Source of the DNA: Ustilago trichophora
Lineage: Eukaryota > Basidiomycota > Ustilaginomycetes > Ustilaginales > Ustilaginaceae
DNA: 64,000 bases
Reading direction: 5' to 3'
NCBI GenBank assembly: GCA_900323505.1
Contig: OOIN01000040.1
Span: forward strand, 124,001 to 188,000
Below the pieces are notes generated by a model that saw only the letters and a program-made list of their open reading frames with translations, ran no database searches and was not told the origin of the DNA. The stretch's first letter is position 1, and every line of letters begins with the position of its first letter. Positions 1 through 13,183 of the stretch are shown in pieces. The translations under genes and the position numbers were made by a program.

Positions 1-986
1 GATCGATGGGAAAGGACTGTGAGCACTTGGTACAGGTACGGCGATCACTGACGGCCATGATCGGAGGGTCTTGAGGTATTGAGGAGGCTTGGAAATGGAA
101 ACGAGAGCTGCTGCAGAGCAGGCAGCGAGAAGGATGGTGTAGGACGGGAAGAGAGAAAGCTGAGTTGAGAGCGGAGTCAAAGCCAGCTCAGATGCGCACG
201 CAACGAAAGTCACGTGCTGCAAATGTGTTACATCGACATTGTTATTGTTTCCCCTTCCTCAAACTCTCTCGCAACAGTGCAGTATCATTCAGCTTCGGTG
301 GCTTTGCCGAACGACGTCCCATCTCTCTCTCTCTCTGTGTGTGTGTGACTGGTTCCAGTCGTCAAGAGCAAGCGCCACAAAGATCCGGAAGCAGCCGAGT
401 TGGGTGACCAAAGAAAGACGCTCATCGATGGATGGCTGTCAAATTTGGAGTGATTTTCTCACCAATGTTTGCACGATGAGCTCAAACTGTGACGATGATG
501 GCTGCTCCATTGGCGAGATGGCGTTAGGATGGCCGACTGCTCGGCAACCGATGGTGACCAAGATAACCAACCAACCATGTGCAACACGCTGCTGGGATTT
601 GATTTGGCGTCATTCGTGTCAGTTTGCTGTCCTCGGCTAAGTTGACACAGGGTGATGAGCCTGTGTCTTTGTGTCTGTGTCGGGCTTGAATTGCAATTTC
701 GGTGTGTTTGTTTTGTTGCGTCGATTGAATGTGAAATGCACGGCACATGCAGCAGCAGCACTTTTTCATTTTGGTCACCGCCGCCTTCATCTCAAGTTCC
801 ACCCCTTACCTCCTCTCCACATTCTATCGCTTTCCCCTAAGCCCGCCAACTCGGTCCGATTGAGCCTTGGCCACATCAAGCAGCTCGCTGTATCCATCTA
901 TACATGGTGGACACGCGATTCCTCTAATCTAGAGACCCACCGCATCGCCCCTCATCCCTGCTTCAGTCTACAGCCATACACAAACC
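1..986. other. Gene-free left edge, upstream of the lipase gene
   Basis: No convincing coding frame is seen; short open frames overlap each other in several frames and have simple composition. A CT run followed by a TG run lies near 311-347. The last 150 bases before 987 are pyrimidine-rich and probably form the promoter and 5' leader of the lipase gene. The 5' neighbour lies outside the window. Confidence 0.55.
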
Positions 987-2834
987 ATGTCAAACTCGAA
1001 CCAGCGCTCCTTGCGAGCAGAGGCTTCCTCCTCTTCCAACTTGTCGAGTGGTGCCAATGCTTCTTCTTCCGCCTCGTCCTCCAAGTCGCCCCGCAGCCAA
1101 GGTCTTTTGATGGATGGAAACCTCATCAGCCAAGACACAGCTGCTGCCAGTGCTCTTTCTGACTACGTACGCACTTCGATCACCGAACCCATCAGCAGGC
1201 CTTCTTCAGCCGCAAGCATGCGCATCCGCGTCGACAAGCCTTCCAGCGAAGCCATCAGCGGTCGCGCTCTGTACACACACGTACCCACTGGCTTTGAAGA
1301 GGATCCATTGCTTCACCCATACGACTCGGATGACCAACACTCAAGTGGCCGCCGCTTCTCTTCCAAGTCCACAACCAACGGCTACACCAACGCCAAGCCT
1401 CCCAACGCCCCCCCTCGCTCTGTGCACGACAGCATCGCAAGCACATTTGCACGAAGAGGCGGCGCTCCTCCTTACTCTAGACCTACACTCTACTCTCGTG
1501 GACGCCTCTTTGTCACTCAGACTACCGCCAATGTTTTGTCCTCTTTCTTTCTGCTGCTCGTCATTGTATGGGCTTTGTCGGTGCGTCTCCTCGCTGCCAT
1601 CCCCAAGTTTTTTGCACCAACCATCAAGGAGCAAAAAGAGTGGGACGATCCCAAACGCTGGAACAAGGAGAAACTCGTCAAAGACGTTCGATACTATGCC
1701 GCCAGTTGCGGCTTTGAAATCATCAACGAGACCGTAGAGACCCAAGACGGCTACTATCTCCGCATCAACCGCATCATTGACCCCCAAACCACTCACAAAA
1801 AGCACTCGGACGGTCGCGCTGGTTTCCCAGTCCTCATCATGCACGGTCTCTTCCAATCCAGTGGATCCTTTGTCACCTCTGAAGAGCGTTCGCTTGCCTT
1901 TTGGCTTGCCCGTCACGGCGGATATCAGGTCTTTCTCGGCAACAATCGCGGTGTATTCGACATGGGACATCGCACCTACAAACGCAGCGATCCGCGCTTT
2001 TGGGACTACAACATTCGCGAACTTGCCATCTACGATCTTCCCGCTATGATTGATTACATTTGCAAACAAACCGGCTACGATCGTATCGCCTACATTGGCC
2101 ACTCGCAGGGAAACGGTACCATGTTTATCTCGCTTTCCAAAGGCATGCTTCCCGAACTTGGAAAGAAACTCACTTATTTTGGCGCACTTGCACCCGCCGT
2201 CTATGCTGGCCCTTTGACCTCCTGTTTCCCATTTACAACGCTCGGACAGCTTGGGTGGAGTAAGTGGAAACGATTCTTTGGAGTCCTCGACTTCATCCCC
2301 CTGATGAAGATTTCGTACGACTGGACACCTGCATATCCCTACGCCCTGTTGGGCTATCAGATGTTTGCATTCCTCTTTGCTTGGACCGATGCCAACTGGC
2401 TCTTGAGGCGTAAAGCTAAAATGTTCCGCTTCACTCCGCAACCCGTCTCCTCGGCAAGCATCTACTGGTGGGCCGGCAAAGACGGTTTCGCCAGCAGAGG
2501 TTGCGTCCTGGACCCCACGCTGGAGCAGTGGTGGGATGAAAATTTCCCGCCACTTTCCATCTTTAGCGGTGGAATGGACTTTTTGGTCCTCACCGATCCA
2601 CTCATCGAAAGGCTAGAGCGTAAGGAGAAATGTGTCAAGCTCTTGCGCTTCAAGAGGCAGGATGAAGCCGAGCATTGTGATCATTTTTGGGCGGCGGATG
2701 CGGTCGAGTGGTGCTTTAGAGATATCTTGGAGGATATCGAGAGGACCAGACCAAGGTATCCTGAAGAAGTTGAGGTAGAGGAACAGAAGAAGAATGCGAC
2801 CCAAGTTAAAGGGATCGATTTGGTGGATGTATAG
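987..2834 (+). CDS. Membrane-anchored acid-lipase-family steryl ester hydrolase (Tgl1/Yeh-like)
   Basis: A 615-residue single-exon protein. Residues 1-175 are Ser/Pro-rich and disordered. One hydrophobic segment (about 183-205, SSFFLLLVIVWALSVRLL) should anchor it in the ER or lipid-droplet membrane. The rest is an alpha/beta-hydrolase of the acid lipase family: the start of the lipase domain reads CGFEIINETVETQDGYYL, the oxyanion region follows at LIMHGLFQSSG, and the nucleophile elbow is GHSQG with Ser373. Candidate acid and base are the Asp in GGMDFLV and the His in EHCDHFW near the C-terminus. By family knowledge these enzymes hydrolyse steryl esters or triacylglycerol. Length and architecture fit yeast Yeh1/Yeh2 better than soluble lipases. 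The start at 987 follows a CAACC-type context, and no upstream in-frame ATG extends the domain. Substrate preference cannot be told from sequence. Confidence 0.85.
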   Translation: MSNSNQRSLRAEASSSSNLSSGANASSSASSSKSPRSQGLLMDGNLISQDTAAASALSDYVRTSITEPISRPSSAASMRIRVDKPSSEAISGRALYTHVPTGFEEDPLLHPYDSDDQHSSGRRFSSKSTTNGYTNAKPPNAPPRSVHDSIASTFARRGGAPPYSRPTLYSRGRLFVTQTTANVLSSFFLLLVIVWALSVRLLAAIPKFFAPTIKEQKEWDDPKRWNKEKLVKDVRYYAASCGFEIINETVETQDGYYLRINRIIDPQTTHKKHSDGRAGFPVLIMHGLFQSSGSFVTSEERSLAFWLARHGGYQVFLGNNRGVFDMGHRTYKRSDPRFWDYNIRELAIYDLPAMIDYICKQTGYDRIAYIGHSQGNGTMFISLSKGMLPELGKKLTYFGALAPAVYAGPLTSCFPFTTLGQLGWSKWKRFFGVLDFIPLMKISYDWTPAYPYALLGYQMFAFLFAWTDANWLLRRKAKMFRFTPQPVSSASIYWWAGKDGFASRGCVLDPTLEQWWDENFPPLSIFSGGMDFLVLTDPLIERLERKEKCVKLLRFKRQDEAEHCDHFWAADAVEWCFRDILEDIERTRPRYPEEVEVEEQKKNATQVKGIDLVDV

Positions 2835-3169
2835 AAAGCCGGAATAAAATTCAGCATAGAGGAATGCACCAAAAATCCTCTCTCATATTTTAGGTACAGT
2901 GCAAATGTTGTAGCATAGATTCAACACGGTTTAATGGCTATGGCCTGGAATATTTTACTTTGGATTCTCTCGTGGTTGTGTTGGTTCAAGACAAGTCAAA
3001 CGGGATGGGGATGTAGATGGAAGTGGGGAAGATTCTAGCGGTGGGATAGGATTGGATGGGTAAAGAGTTTGATTGTGTTGTGTTGTGATTGTGTTTTGAT
3101 GAGAGAAAGAGAAGTGGATGAAGGGATGCAATGGTTAGTGAGAAAAGGAGACGGAAGGGGGATGTTTTT
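2835..3169. other. Convergent 3' intergenic spacer
   Basis: The 335 bases between the convergent lipase and SEC63 genes are AT-rich and presumably hold both 3' UTRs. No RNA gene or extra frame is supported. Confidence 0.55.
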
Positions 3170-5248
3170 TTAATCCGAATCGCTATCACTATCACTATCG
3201 CTATCGCTATCATGATTCTTTTCAACATCATCATCTGTACCACTTTCATCATCCGATTCGTCAATTTGATCCCGTCTACTCGGTTTAACCTTCTGACCTT
3301 TCATCAAAGCCATCTGACCCGCAAGACTATCTTCTTCAGGTTCACTAATTTCATCCTCTTCATCATGCTCCTCCAAAACACTTGAATCTTCCACTTTAAG
3401 CTTTACCATCCTACTTGCATCCGAACCCAAAAACGAATCGGATCTCAGAATGGCCTGAAAAGTGTACAATCCAGCTTGAGGAGGAGCTTGAAATTGAACA
3501 CTATAAGTTCGAATTTGATCACTTCCAATATCGCTAACCTTGGAAGGTTGAACAATAACTCGATCAAGTTTCTGATCTCCAATGAGAACCCACCAACTAG
3601 GCTTCCGTTCTTCCCAAAAGTACGGCGCACGTGCAAACCCAATCGGCTGCTTACCTTCTTCCTTCTCTCCCTCCTTGGTAGAAGAAGAAGTAGAAGAAGA
3701 CAAAGGCGAGGAAGAAAGATCTTCATCAGGTCGAACCGAACTCTCCTCATCCATCCTCTTGGCATCCAACCTCCTCCCATCCCTCAACAAACCACCATCC
3801 TTCTTTGGAGGCAACAATCTGAGTTTAACCACAAATTGTACAATCGCTCCCGTAGTAACCAACCTTTCGCCTGAAACCTTGAAAAATGCGTCTACCAACT
3901 CCAACCTAGGCCACATTCCCGTCACCTTGATCATCTCATCGTACTCCTTGACGCCTAATCCACCTTGCTTGATCAGCACCGCTTTCCTCTCCGCATCCGG
4001 AATCTTCCAAAACCCTTGAACTCCCAAATTGGCCAAACTGTTAGCCTCCTGAAGCTTCTTGATCAATCCAACCGTCATATGGGGCAATTGGAGCAATTCT
4101 CCCGACGACAAATCCTGCAACGGCACAGCTTGCACCATACACTGCGTAAACTGCATCAGCAACAAGGTGGTCTCCAACCAGTTGTGGGCAAGACTGATGG
4201 CCATCAACCCATTGAGCAGTTGCACTGCCTTGGCGGCATATCGCAGCTTCTCCTCTTCCACCCGCTTGTTGCCACTATCAATCCGAAGCGTATGGGCATA
4301 CAGCAGGACTAACGCCTTGCGAACAGAGGCATTCTTGAACGAACTAATGAGATGCCATTCGGGTCCAAACTCTTCCAGGATGTTTCGAATTTCAGTTTCG
4401 AGTTTGGCCAAAGCCGCTTCATCGCGATGGTTAGAGCCGAGCTTGTCGAGCTTGGCATCCGAGAATTCGTCCGAGATGGCGAGGAGGGCAAAGATTCGCG
4501 AGGCATTGGTGTCATCTCGCAAGTGCTGGAAGTAGGTCTGTGCGGTAGAGTTGACGATGCCATCCTTGGTCTTGGATCGAGAGCCGTACCACCAACGTGC
4601 AACCAGATAGGGCAGTCCAACACCCAGCACGATGGCATACATTCCCAAGACGTAGACATTGTTCTGACTCTCGATTACCCATCGAGGCAGAGCGATTCCC
4701 ATCGACATTTCCTGTTTTCCATCGGGATGACCGTACAGTTCAAAGTTTTTGCGAATCGTCTCGTCGGTCAAAGCCTTGTAAGCTTTGGTGAGCTCGATGT
4801 AGTGTCCTTCCACTTGTTCTTTGGTCTGTCCTTCCTGAATGACGAGTTTGTCCGGGTGAAATTTGACCGAGAGACGCTTGTAGTGCTTCTTGATCTCCTT
4901 TTCGGTGGCCGAGGCGGCAATGCCGAGGATCTGGAAGGGATCATAGACGGCATGGGAAGAGTTGGAGGCGGTATTGAGGATCGTCCGGAACAAGTAGGCG
5001 ACGATTGCCCAACCAGCAAGCACAAATACGGCCTGGGGACTGATCTGAGGGTTGAAGAGGGAGCGCTTCTTGGCAGCTTTGATCAGGTCAATCTTTTGAC
5101 CACGTGCATCCCAAGAGCCCTTTTTGGAGGTGCGAGTTCGCGAAGGGGCCAATAAAGAGTAGGTGAGAGGTACGAGGATGAGAAGAAGAAAGGTGAGGAC
5201 AAATGTGAGAAATTGTCCTCCCTCTTCGTCGTACTTGTACTCGGCCAT
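3170..5248 (-). CDS. SEC63: ER translocon J-protein Sec63
   Basis: A 692-residue single-exon protein with the full Sec63 layout. A first membrane segment lies at about 13-34 (FLTFVLTFLLLILVPLTY) and a second at about 76-94. A lumenal J domain (about 103-170) carries the HPD motif in KFHPDKL, and a third membrane segment lies near 200-222. The cytosolic Brl/Sec63 domain follows, then an acidic tail ending in a run of Ser-Asp pairs. In yeast, Sec63 works with Sec62, Sec61 and the lumenal Hsp70 Kar2 in post-translational import; the acidic tail is where Sec62 binds, often under CK2 control. The Ser-Asp tail here is a natural CK2 substrate, which is inference. Its 3' end converges on the lipase gene and its promoter is shared with the PITH/CENP-T gene. 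Confidence 0.95.
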   Translation of the reverse strand: MAEYKYDEEGGQFLTFVLTFLLLILVPLTYSLLAPSRTRTSKKGSWDARGQKIDLIKAAKKRSLFNPQISPQAVFVLAGWAIVAYLFRTILNTASNSSHAVYDPFQILGIAASATEKEIKKHYKRLSVKFHPDKLVIQEGQTKEQVEGHYIELTKAYKALTDETIRKNFELYGHPDGKQEMSMGIALPRWVIESQNNVYVLGMYAIVLGVGLPYLVARWWYGSRSKTKDGIVNSTAQTYFQHLRDDTNASRIFALLAISDEFSDAKLDKLGSNHRDEAALAKLETEIRNILEEFGPEWHLISSFKNASVRKALVLLYAHTLRIDSGNKRVEEEKLRYAAKAVQLLNGLMAISLAHNWLETTLLLMQFTQCMVQAVPLQDLSSGELLQLPHMTVGLIKKLQEANSLANLGVQGFWKIPDAERKAVLIKQGGLGVKEYDEMIKVTGMWPRLELVDAFFKVSGERLVTTGAIVQFVVKLRLLPPKKDGGLLRDGRRLDAKRMDEESSVRPDEDLSSSPLSSSTSSSTKEGEKEEGKQPIGFARAPYFWEERKPSWWVLIGDQKLDRVIVQPSKVSDIGSDQIRTYSVQFQAPPQAGLYTFQAILRSDSFLGSDASRMVKLKVEDSSVLEEHDEEDEISEPEEDSLAGQMALMKGQKVKPSRRDQIDESDDESGTDDDVEKNHDSDSDSDSDSDSD

Positions 5249-6011
5249 GTTGGCGGCGGAGATGAAGGAGGTTGGTCAGTCGGAGTCCTTGATAGTTTGG
5301 TAGCCTGGGTGTTGCTTGCCAAAAGAAGAGAGAGAGAGAAAGCTGAGGTCTTGACGAAGGTGCTAACGAGCCAAGCGCAGCAAAAGAAAGCGATGGTCGA
5401 ACGTCTTTGATAGACACAGAAAGAGAGAGAGAGAGAGTGTGTGTGTGAAAGAGAAGGAGATATTCTTGAGGAGGACGTGATGGGAAAGAGAGAGGAATCC
5501 AACTGAGCCGTGCACTTGACCAAGTAAGGAGTCCTTTTGGGGTTGCACAGTGAAATGCGGTGAGGTGGAAGGCACGCTCTCATTTGAATTCCGACGCAAT
5601 TCTTCCATTTCGAGCCTCGTTGGATTCATCTGATTGAATTTTCAATACAAATTCCGTCCAAAGCAGCTTTTACAGTACAGCTGTCACTTTTGGCTTACAA
5701 ATCGGGCTTTTCAAGAGAAGAAGAACAATCGGCGATGGGTAGTGAATTGAACCCTGAATTCTTCAAGCTCTTCCTTGTTGGTACAGTACAGTACGCGCGG
5801 CTGGCTGACGCGTCGTGCTTGTTTCGCCTGAGAAATATGCACCAGCAGCAGCAGTGTAACCTCACGTGCGAGATCAACACTCTCTTGATCTGTCATCTTC
5901 TCCACCTCAACCTTGACGACGACCATCATCACCTTTCTCTCTCCACACCTCGACTCGAAGTTTGGCCACTCGCTAGATGTGCGTCACAGTCTACCTTTCC
6001 AGCATATCATC
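5249..6011. promoter_or_regulatory. Divergent promoter between SEC63 and the PITH/CENP-T gene
   Basis: These 763 bases separate divergently transcribed genes. They hold a GA run at 5422-5437 passing into a GT run, TACAGTACAG at 5671, GTACAGTACAGTAC at 5781-5794, and one perfect MluI cell-cycle box (ACGCGT) at 5808-5813, 199 bases upstream of the ATG at 6012. ACGCGT is the known target of MBF-type APSES factors, one of which is encoded at 54429. Function is inferred. Confidence 0.45.
5422..5447. repeat. GA/GT dinucleotide microsatellite
   Basis: A run of GA dinucleotides passes directly into GT dinucleotides upstream of SEC63. Confidence 0.8.
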
Positions 6012-9000
6012 ATGAGCTGCAACACCGCCAACAGCGACCAGGACAATCGCGATCCGGGCTTCACTTCTACCACTGCTCTGTCTGCGGTCGACGGCGATGC
6101 TGTCAGCCTCTTTGAATACATCGTACGCGACAAAGTATGGGGCTCCAACCTCGATCCGCCTGAATCTGCTAGAAACGTCATCAAGCCATGGCATGAGCGT
6201 CTCTCTGCCCATCCCTCCACCCAGTCCAATGTTGACGATCAGCTGGCCATCACTGTTCCTTTCACCTGCCCTGTTCGGCTCAAATCCATCCTCATCAACA
6301 CAGGCACAGGCGACTTTGCTCCTACACGCTGCCGTGCCTTTGTCAACCGTCCGGATGGGATAGATTTTGACGAAGTCGATCAGGCTACATCCGACCATCA
6401 TCCCGCCAATCTCTCGCCCCTTGCCACCAATGCTACCCTCGGCAGTGTGGGTAGTGGAAAAGCTCAGGCTGATTTTGCGCTCTTGCGCGGTCAGCAAGGC
6501 GTCGTCGAGTATCCCGTCAGCGTGGCACGCTTCTCTCATACCAATAGCATCACCATCGTCCTCTCGCATTCCAACGCTACTACTCTCTCCCGTTTCTTCT
6601 ACCTCGGCTTCAGAGGCACAGCCCTCGTGCTCAAGAGCGAGCCGGGCGAGAGGCTCAACATTGGTGCTGCCAACTCCGCCGATCGTCCTGTTGATGGTTT
6701 GAAGGAGAAGCGCGGTGCAAGTCAGGGCTTGGCAGGTGGAAGCAGTAGAAGCACTCCGCCACGTTATCTTGTCAGCGACAAAGAAGCGGCGCGCCGTATC
6801 GCTCGTATGGCAGAAGCAGAACAGAGTACACCCCGACGCTCGCCAAGAAGGAGCACATCTTCGACTCCGGCTCAGGAGACCGAGTCGCCTACAACTACAC
6901 CAACGCGTAAACCCAAGACACGCGCATCCCAAGCAGGTGATGCTGCCGATGACACCGAATCTACTCCTCGCGCTGGTCGCAGTCCAGCAAAGACGCGTAC
7001 CCCTCACACAGCGCCGCCAGTTCGCGATCGTCCTTCTCTAGCACGTTCGTCGACACAGTCTTCACGTGGTGGAGATGCGCTTCACACAGAATCGGCAGCA
7101 GCTGCCCGTACAAATGATCCTAATCGTCGCAGATCACTGTCACAACCTCCACCCAACCAAGTCTTGCTCCGACAGCTACAGTCGAGCTCCATGACGCCTT
7201 CTGCCAAGTATGCAGCTGCTCAGCGCCAGGCGCGGACACCGTCACAGACCGCAGCGTTAACTACCACGCCTGCAAGACGCATCCTCGGCACCCCTCGACG
7301 CACCGTTCCTGGTTCAGCCTCCGCTGCCGGCAATCCTTTCACCGGAGCAGCCGCGTCATCATCATCATCATCATTATCGTCCCAGCCGCAAGGCATGCAA
7401 ACTCCGACCACCGACAAGCGACGCAAACGCAACGATGCGCTCCTTGCCAGCGCTCAGCGCACCCGTGAGAGGCGATCTGCTTCTCGCAAAAGCTTGCTCT
7501 GGGGCGGTGTTGGTGGATGGGCCGGGGGACGAGAAGAATCTCCTATGGACCTTCTTCGACGTTTGGCCCGCGCACCTGGCTTTGTCGCCCCACCAACACC
7601 GTCCGAAGACTCGATCGCCATGCCACCACCCGCTGCTCGACCCGGTCGCACCAGCACAGCCAGCTCCGCCGACGCCTCCACTTCTCGCACTCGTGCACGC
7701 GAAAGCATGGCCAGCTCCACCCGCTCCTCCCTCGGCAGTCGTGCCACCATGCTCGTCCCCGGCGAATCTGTCCCCGGAGACCTTACCCGCGATAGCAACG
7801 TCAGTGACTCTCTCGACCTTGACGAATCTCTTCTCTCCACCACCGATTCACCTCACGATCGATCTCGCTCGCGCTTGTCTGACATGGGCATCCCTCGCCG
7901 AGCATCCGGCGTCGGTCTCGTCCGCGGCGGCATCTTTGCCGCCATGGCTGACCAACCCAAGACATCGCGCATCTCGACAGGATCACGCGTATCCTTTGCC
8001 GACCAACTCTCACCTTCATCCATGCGACTCGACGACATGTCGAGCAGACGCGAGGACGAGCTGGAACGCAGTCTGCAGCAGTCTCACGCTGCCGAGAGTT
8101 TCATCTCGGCGTCTGGCATCGACCTCGCCACGGCTCGCGCCATTCGCAGGCTCGACGATCTCACTCGACAGAGCTTCTTTAGCGAAGACGGTCAGCTGCA
8201 ATTCGACGAGGATGAGGACGAAGATGAAGAGGAGCGAGATGAGTCGGTGCTGGCTGCGAGGAGAAAAAGTGTGGGCAGATCCATGTCGGAGCCGTTGGAA
8301 GGCGAGGCGGATGGATCCATCGTCGTGTTTGACAATGACGACGATATGCCACAGGTGCAGAGCGGGGAAGAGGACCAAGTGTCTGACAGTCTTCCTCTGG
8401 GTTCGCCCGGCGACGATTCGGATGGGTTGGCTCGTAGGCTTGCAGATGAATCTGCCTCGCGAGATCTCAGCGAACAGAGGGACACCTCAATCACAGGTGG
8501 AGCAGCTGACGAAAGCCGCGTATCCAGGGTATCATTTGCCGACCAAGACGAGGTATCGTACCAAATCGACGATGCCTACTCTTCCGACGACGGCGGCGTC
8601 GAATACGGTCTTTCCGTTCCCGACCTCGAAGAAGAAGAAGAGGAGGACTCCTCCTCTGATGCAGACCAATCCTCCTCTGCCTCTACACGTCGACTTGACC
8701 TTCTTGACCCAAAAGACCTCAACGCCCTACTCAAGCGTCGTATTGTCAAAAAGCGCAAATCTCGCATCTCGCCCATCACCGGCTCCCCACTCCCACCTCT
8801 TCCCGCCTCGGTCATGCGCGATATCTTTTCCTCCTTCCTCCAACCTTCTTCCTCCACCACCTCTTCTTCCTCTGCCTCTCTTTTATCTTCTTCTTCATCA
8901 TCTTCAGGCTCAGGGTCAGCAGCGAAGAAAGCCAAACTCGATTCGTCCGTAATCGACGAGCTGGACAGTGCTGTTCACGACTTCTTTGCCGATTTTGCTA

Positions 9001-9317
9001 CCAACCTCCTCACTCAGGCAAAAACTCGCTCCTCTTCAGCAAGCACCATCACAGAAGCAGATGTAGTCGCCGTGTTGAAGAGACAAGGAAGGGTGACGCA
9101 GAGACATGATGCTAGTAGTTTGGCACATAAATTGCTACCAAGAGAAGTGACGGATCAGATGGAACTCAGTAGATGGGCTAAAGTGGGGACTGTTCAGACC
9201 ACGTTGAGTGGGATGTTGGGTAAGGGTCGGGGTAAGGTGAAGAAGAATGGTGGGGGGAAGGATGTTAGTGTGGTGGATACTACGGCGCAGAGTAGCGTTG
9301 TGTTGGATGAAGAGTGA
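6012..9317 (+). CDS. PITH domain / CENP-T-like histone-fold fusion protein
   Basis: One uninterrupted frame of 1101 residues. Residues 1-235 match the PITH domain of PITHD1 and TXNL1: NVIKPWHERLS, DDQLAITVPFTCPVRLKSI, RFFYLGFRGT and ANSADRPVDG sit in the expected order. A long Ser/Arg/Pro-rich disordered stretch follows; it contains SPMDLLRRLARAPGF (about 510-524), resembling the short Arg/Leu motifs in CENP-T N-termini. An acidic middle precedes the C-terminal block (about 925-1035), which reads like a CENP-T histone fold: LPPLPASVMRDIFSSF, a Ser-rich loop, DELDSAVHDFFADFATNLL, then ITEADVVAVLKRQGRV. CENP-T is a DNA-binding inner-kinetochore subunit that recruits Ndc80/Mis12; PITH is a proteasome-interacting or regulatory domain. 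The ATG at 6012 is preferred over one at 5913 because PITH similarity begins just after it. Family assignments are mine by eye; that both halves form one protein is seen only as a continuous frame. Confidence 0.75.
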   Translation: MSCNTANSDQDNRDPGFTSTTALSAVDGDAVSLFEYIVRDKVWGSNLDPPESARNVIKPWHERLSAHPSTQSNVDDQLAITVPFTCPVRLKSILINTGTGDFAPTRCRAFVNRPDGIDFDEVDQATSDHHPANLSPLATNATLGSVGSGKAQADFALLRGQQGVVEYPVSVARFSHTNSITIVLSHSNATTLSRFFYLGFRGTALVLKSEPGERLNIGAANSADRPVDGLKEKRGASQGLAGGSSRSTPPRYLVSDKEAARRIARMAEAEQSTPRRSPRRSTSSTPAQETESPTTTPTRKPKTRASQAGDAADDTESTPRAGRSPAKTRTPHTAPPVRDRPSLARSSTQSSRGGDALHTESAAAARTNDPNRRRSLSQPPPNQVLLRQLQSSSMTPSAKYAAAQRQARTPSQTAALTTTPARRILGTPRRTVPGSASAAGNPFTGAAASSSSSSLSSQPQGMQTPTTDKRRKRNDALLASAQRTRERRSASRKSLLWGGVGGWAGGREESPMDLLRRLARAPGFVAPPTPSEDSIAMPPPAARPGRTSTASSADASTSRTRARESMASSTRSSLGSRATMLVPGESVPGDLTRDSNVSDSLDLDESLLSTTDSPHDRSRSRLSDMGIPRRASGVGLVRGGIFAAMADQPKTSRISTGSRVSFADQLSPSSMRLDDMSSRREDELERSLQQSHAAESFISASGIDLATARAIRRLDDLTRQSFFSEDGQLQFDEDEDEDEEERDESVLAARRKSVGRSMSEPLEGEADGSIVVFDNDDDMPQVQSGEEDQVSDSLPLGSPGDDSDGLARRLADESASRDLSEQRDTSITGGAADESRVSRVSFADQDEVSYQIDDAYSSDDGGVEYGLSVPDLEEEEEEDSSSDADQSSSASTRRLDLLDPKDLNALLKRRIVKKRKSRISPITGSPLPPLPASVMRDIFSSFLQPSSSTTSSSSASLLSSSSSSSGSGSAAKKAKLDSSVIDELDSAVHDFFADFATNLLTQAKTRSSSASTITEADVVAVLKRQGRVTQRHDASSLAHKLLPREVTDQMELSRWAKVGTVQTTLSGMLGKGRGKVKKNGGGKDVSVVDTTAQSSVVLDEE

Positions 9318-10378
9318 GATATGTCTGATTCCATGTCCAGTCACTTGGTGCACGTTGGTGCTTTAATTGAATGTCGTGCCCTTTTTTTTGCCTTTCTTTG
9401 CGTTGCGAAGTGAAGTAGATGGCAATTTTTTGAGACTCGAAGTCACATGGTTTTTGCTTTGTGTAGGTACAGAAGTGGCTGTTCCTGTTCAAGATGTTTG
9501 TCAACCGAGGTTCCTTAGGTGTATAGCATGTGATTTGGTGGCGATGAAATAGAGGGGGTGAATCACTCGACTGTAACGCACTAGCCTTTGTTGATACTGA
9601 CTTGTTATGGAACTTGTACTGTAATGCAGCATTGCTTTATCCCACAGGGTGAATTACGGTATCGTGTAACTTCGAGCATCGCATTTTGCCCCTACCCACC
9701 TCGATCGATTCAATTGGAGTGGAACCCTTTTGGCAGCCGACAAGTTCCCTCGCCTACACAATCGGTGGGGAATACCCACAGTACACGTAACGACATGCAA
9801 AAGTCCCACACCTTCATCTCGCCATTTTTTTTCCCTTGACCTACTGTACATTGTCATCAAAGGCAATCTTGCCCCCTCAATCTCTCAATCCAACTGCTGT
9901 GTAATCTAACGCAGAGAGTAGGTGGGAATCAATGGCCCGCACTTTCTTGCGCCACCAATCTTTCACTTTGCTAAGTATTGGTGCTCTGCTATAGGAAGGA
10001 AAAGGTCCCGGACTGTGGGAGTTTCAACCAAGTTCAAAGGGTGGGAAAAAAATTCCTCTGGCGCATAGTAACCAACCAACCACCCATGGTGGAATGAAAT
10101 TAGATGGGGCACTGCCACCTTTGTCGCCACCGAAAGCACGTTTTTTACTCTCCTTCTCTCACACACACACACACTCTCTCTCCCTTTTTTTCCCTCGGGA
10201 GGGTGCAGGTACATACAATACTATTCGTATAAGTAACCTTGCTCGTACCCCGTTTTTTTGTTCTCCCGTTCATTCATCTAGCTTTTCTTCTACCTATCCT
10301 TGGGAAAAAAAGCATCGCACAATAAGCAATCCTTCAAGGCGACACTGGTGTTGCTGTCTTCAAGTCAAAGCGCGCGCG
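9318..10378. other. Intergenic region and probable promoter of the secreted repeat protein
   Basis: About 1.06 kb without a supported gene. TACTGTA occurs near 9617 and 9843, and a CA/CT-rich tract lies at 10160-10192. An in-frame ATG at 10094 would place 95 residues before the signal peptide, so the leader here is treated as non-coding. Confidence 0.5.

Positions 10379-13183
<2,805 letters not shown>

Noticed and set aside
1341..2441. 366-codon minus-strand frame opposite the lipase gene
   Set aside because: Antisense shadow of a biased coding sequence; the plus strand has a complete, motif-rich lipase.
7435..8952. 505-codon plus-strand frame inside the PITH/CENP-T gene
   Set aside because: Pro/Leu/Arg-rich frame-shifted reading of the disordered region; no domain.
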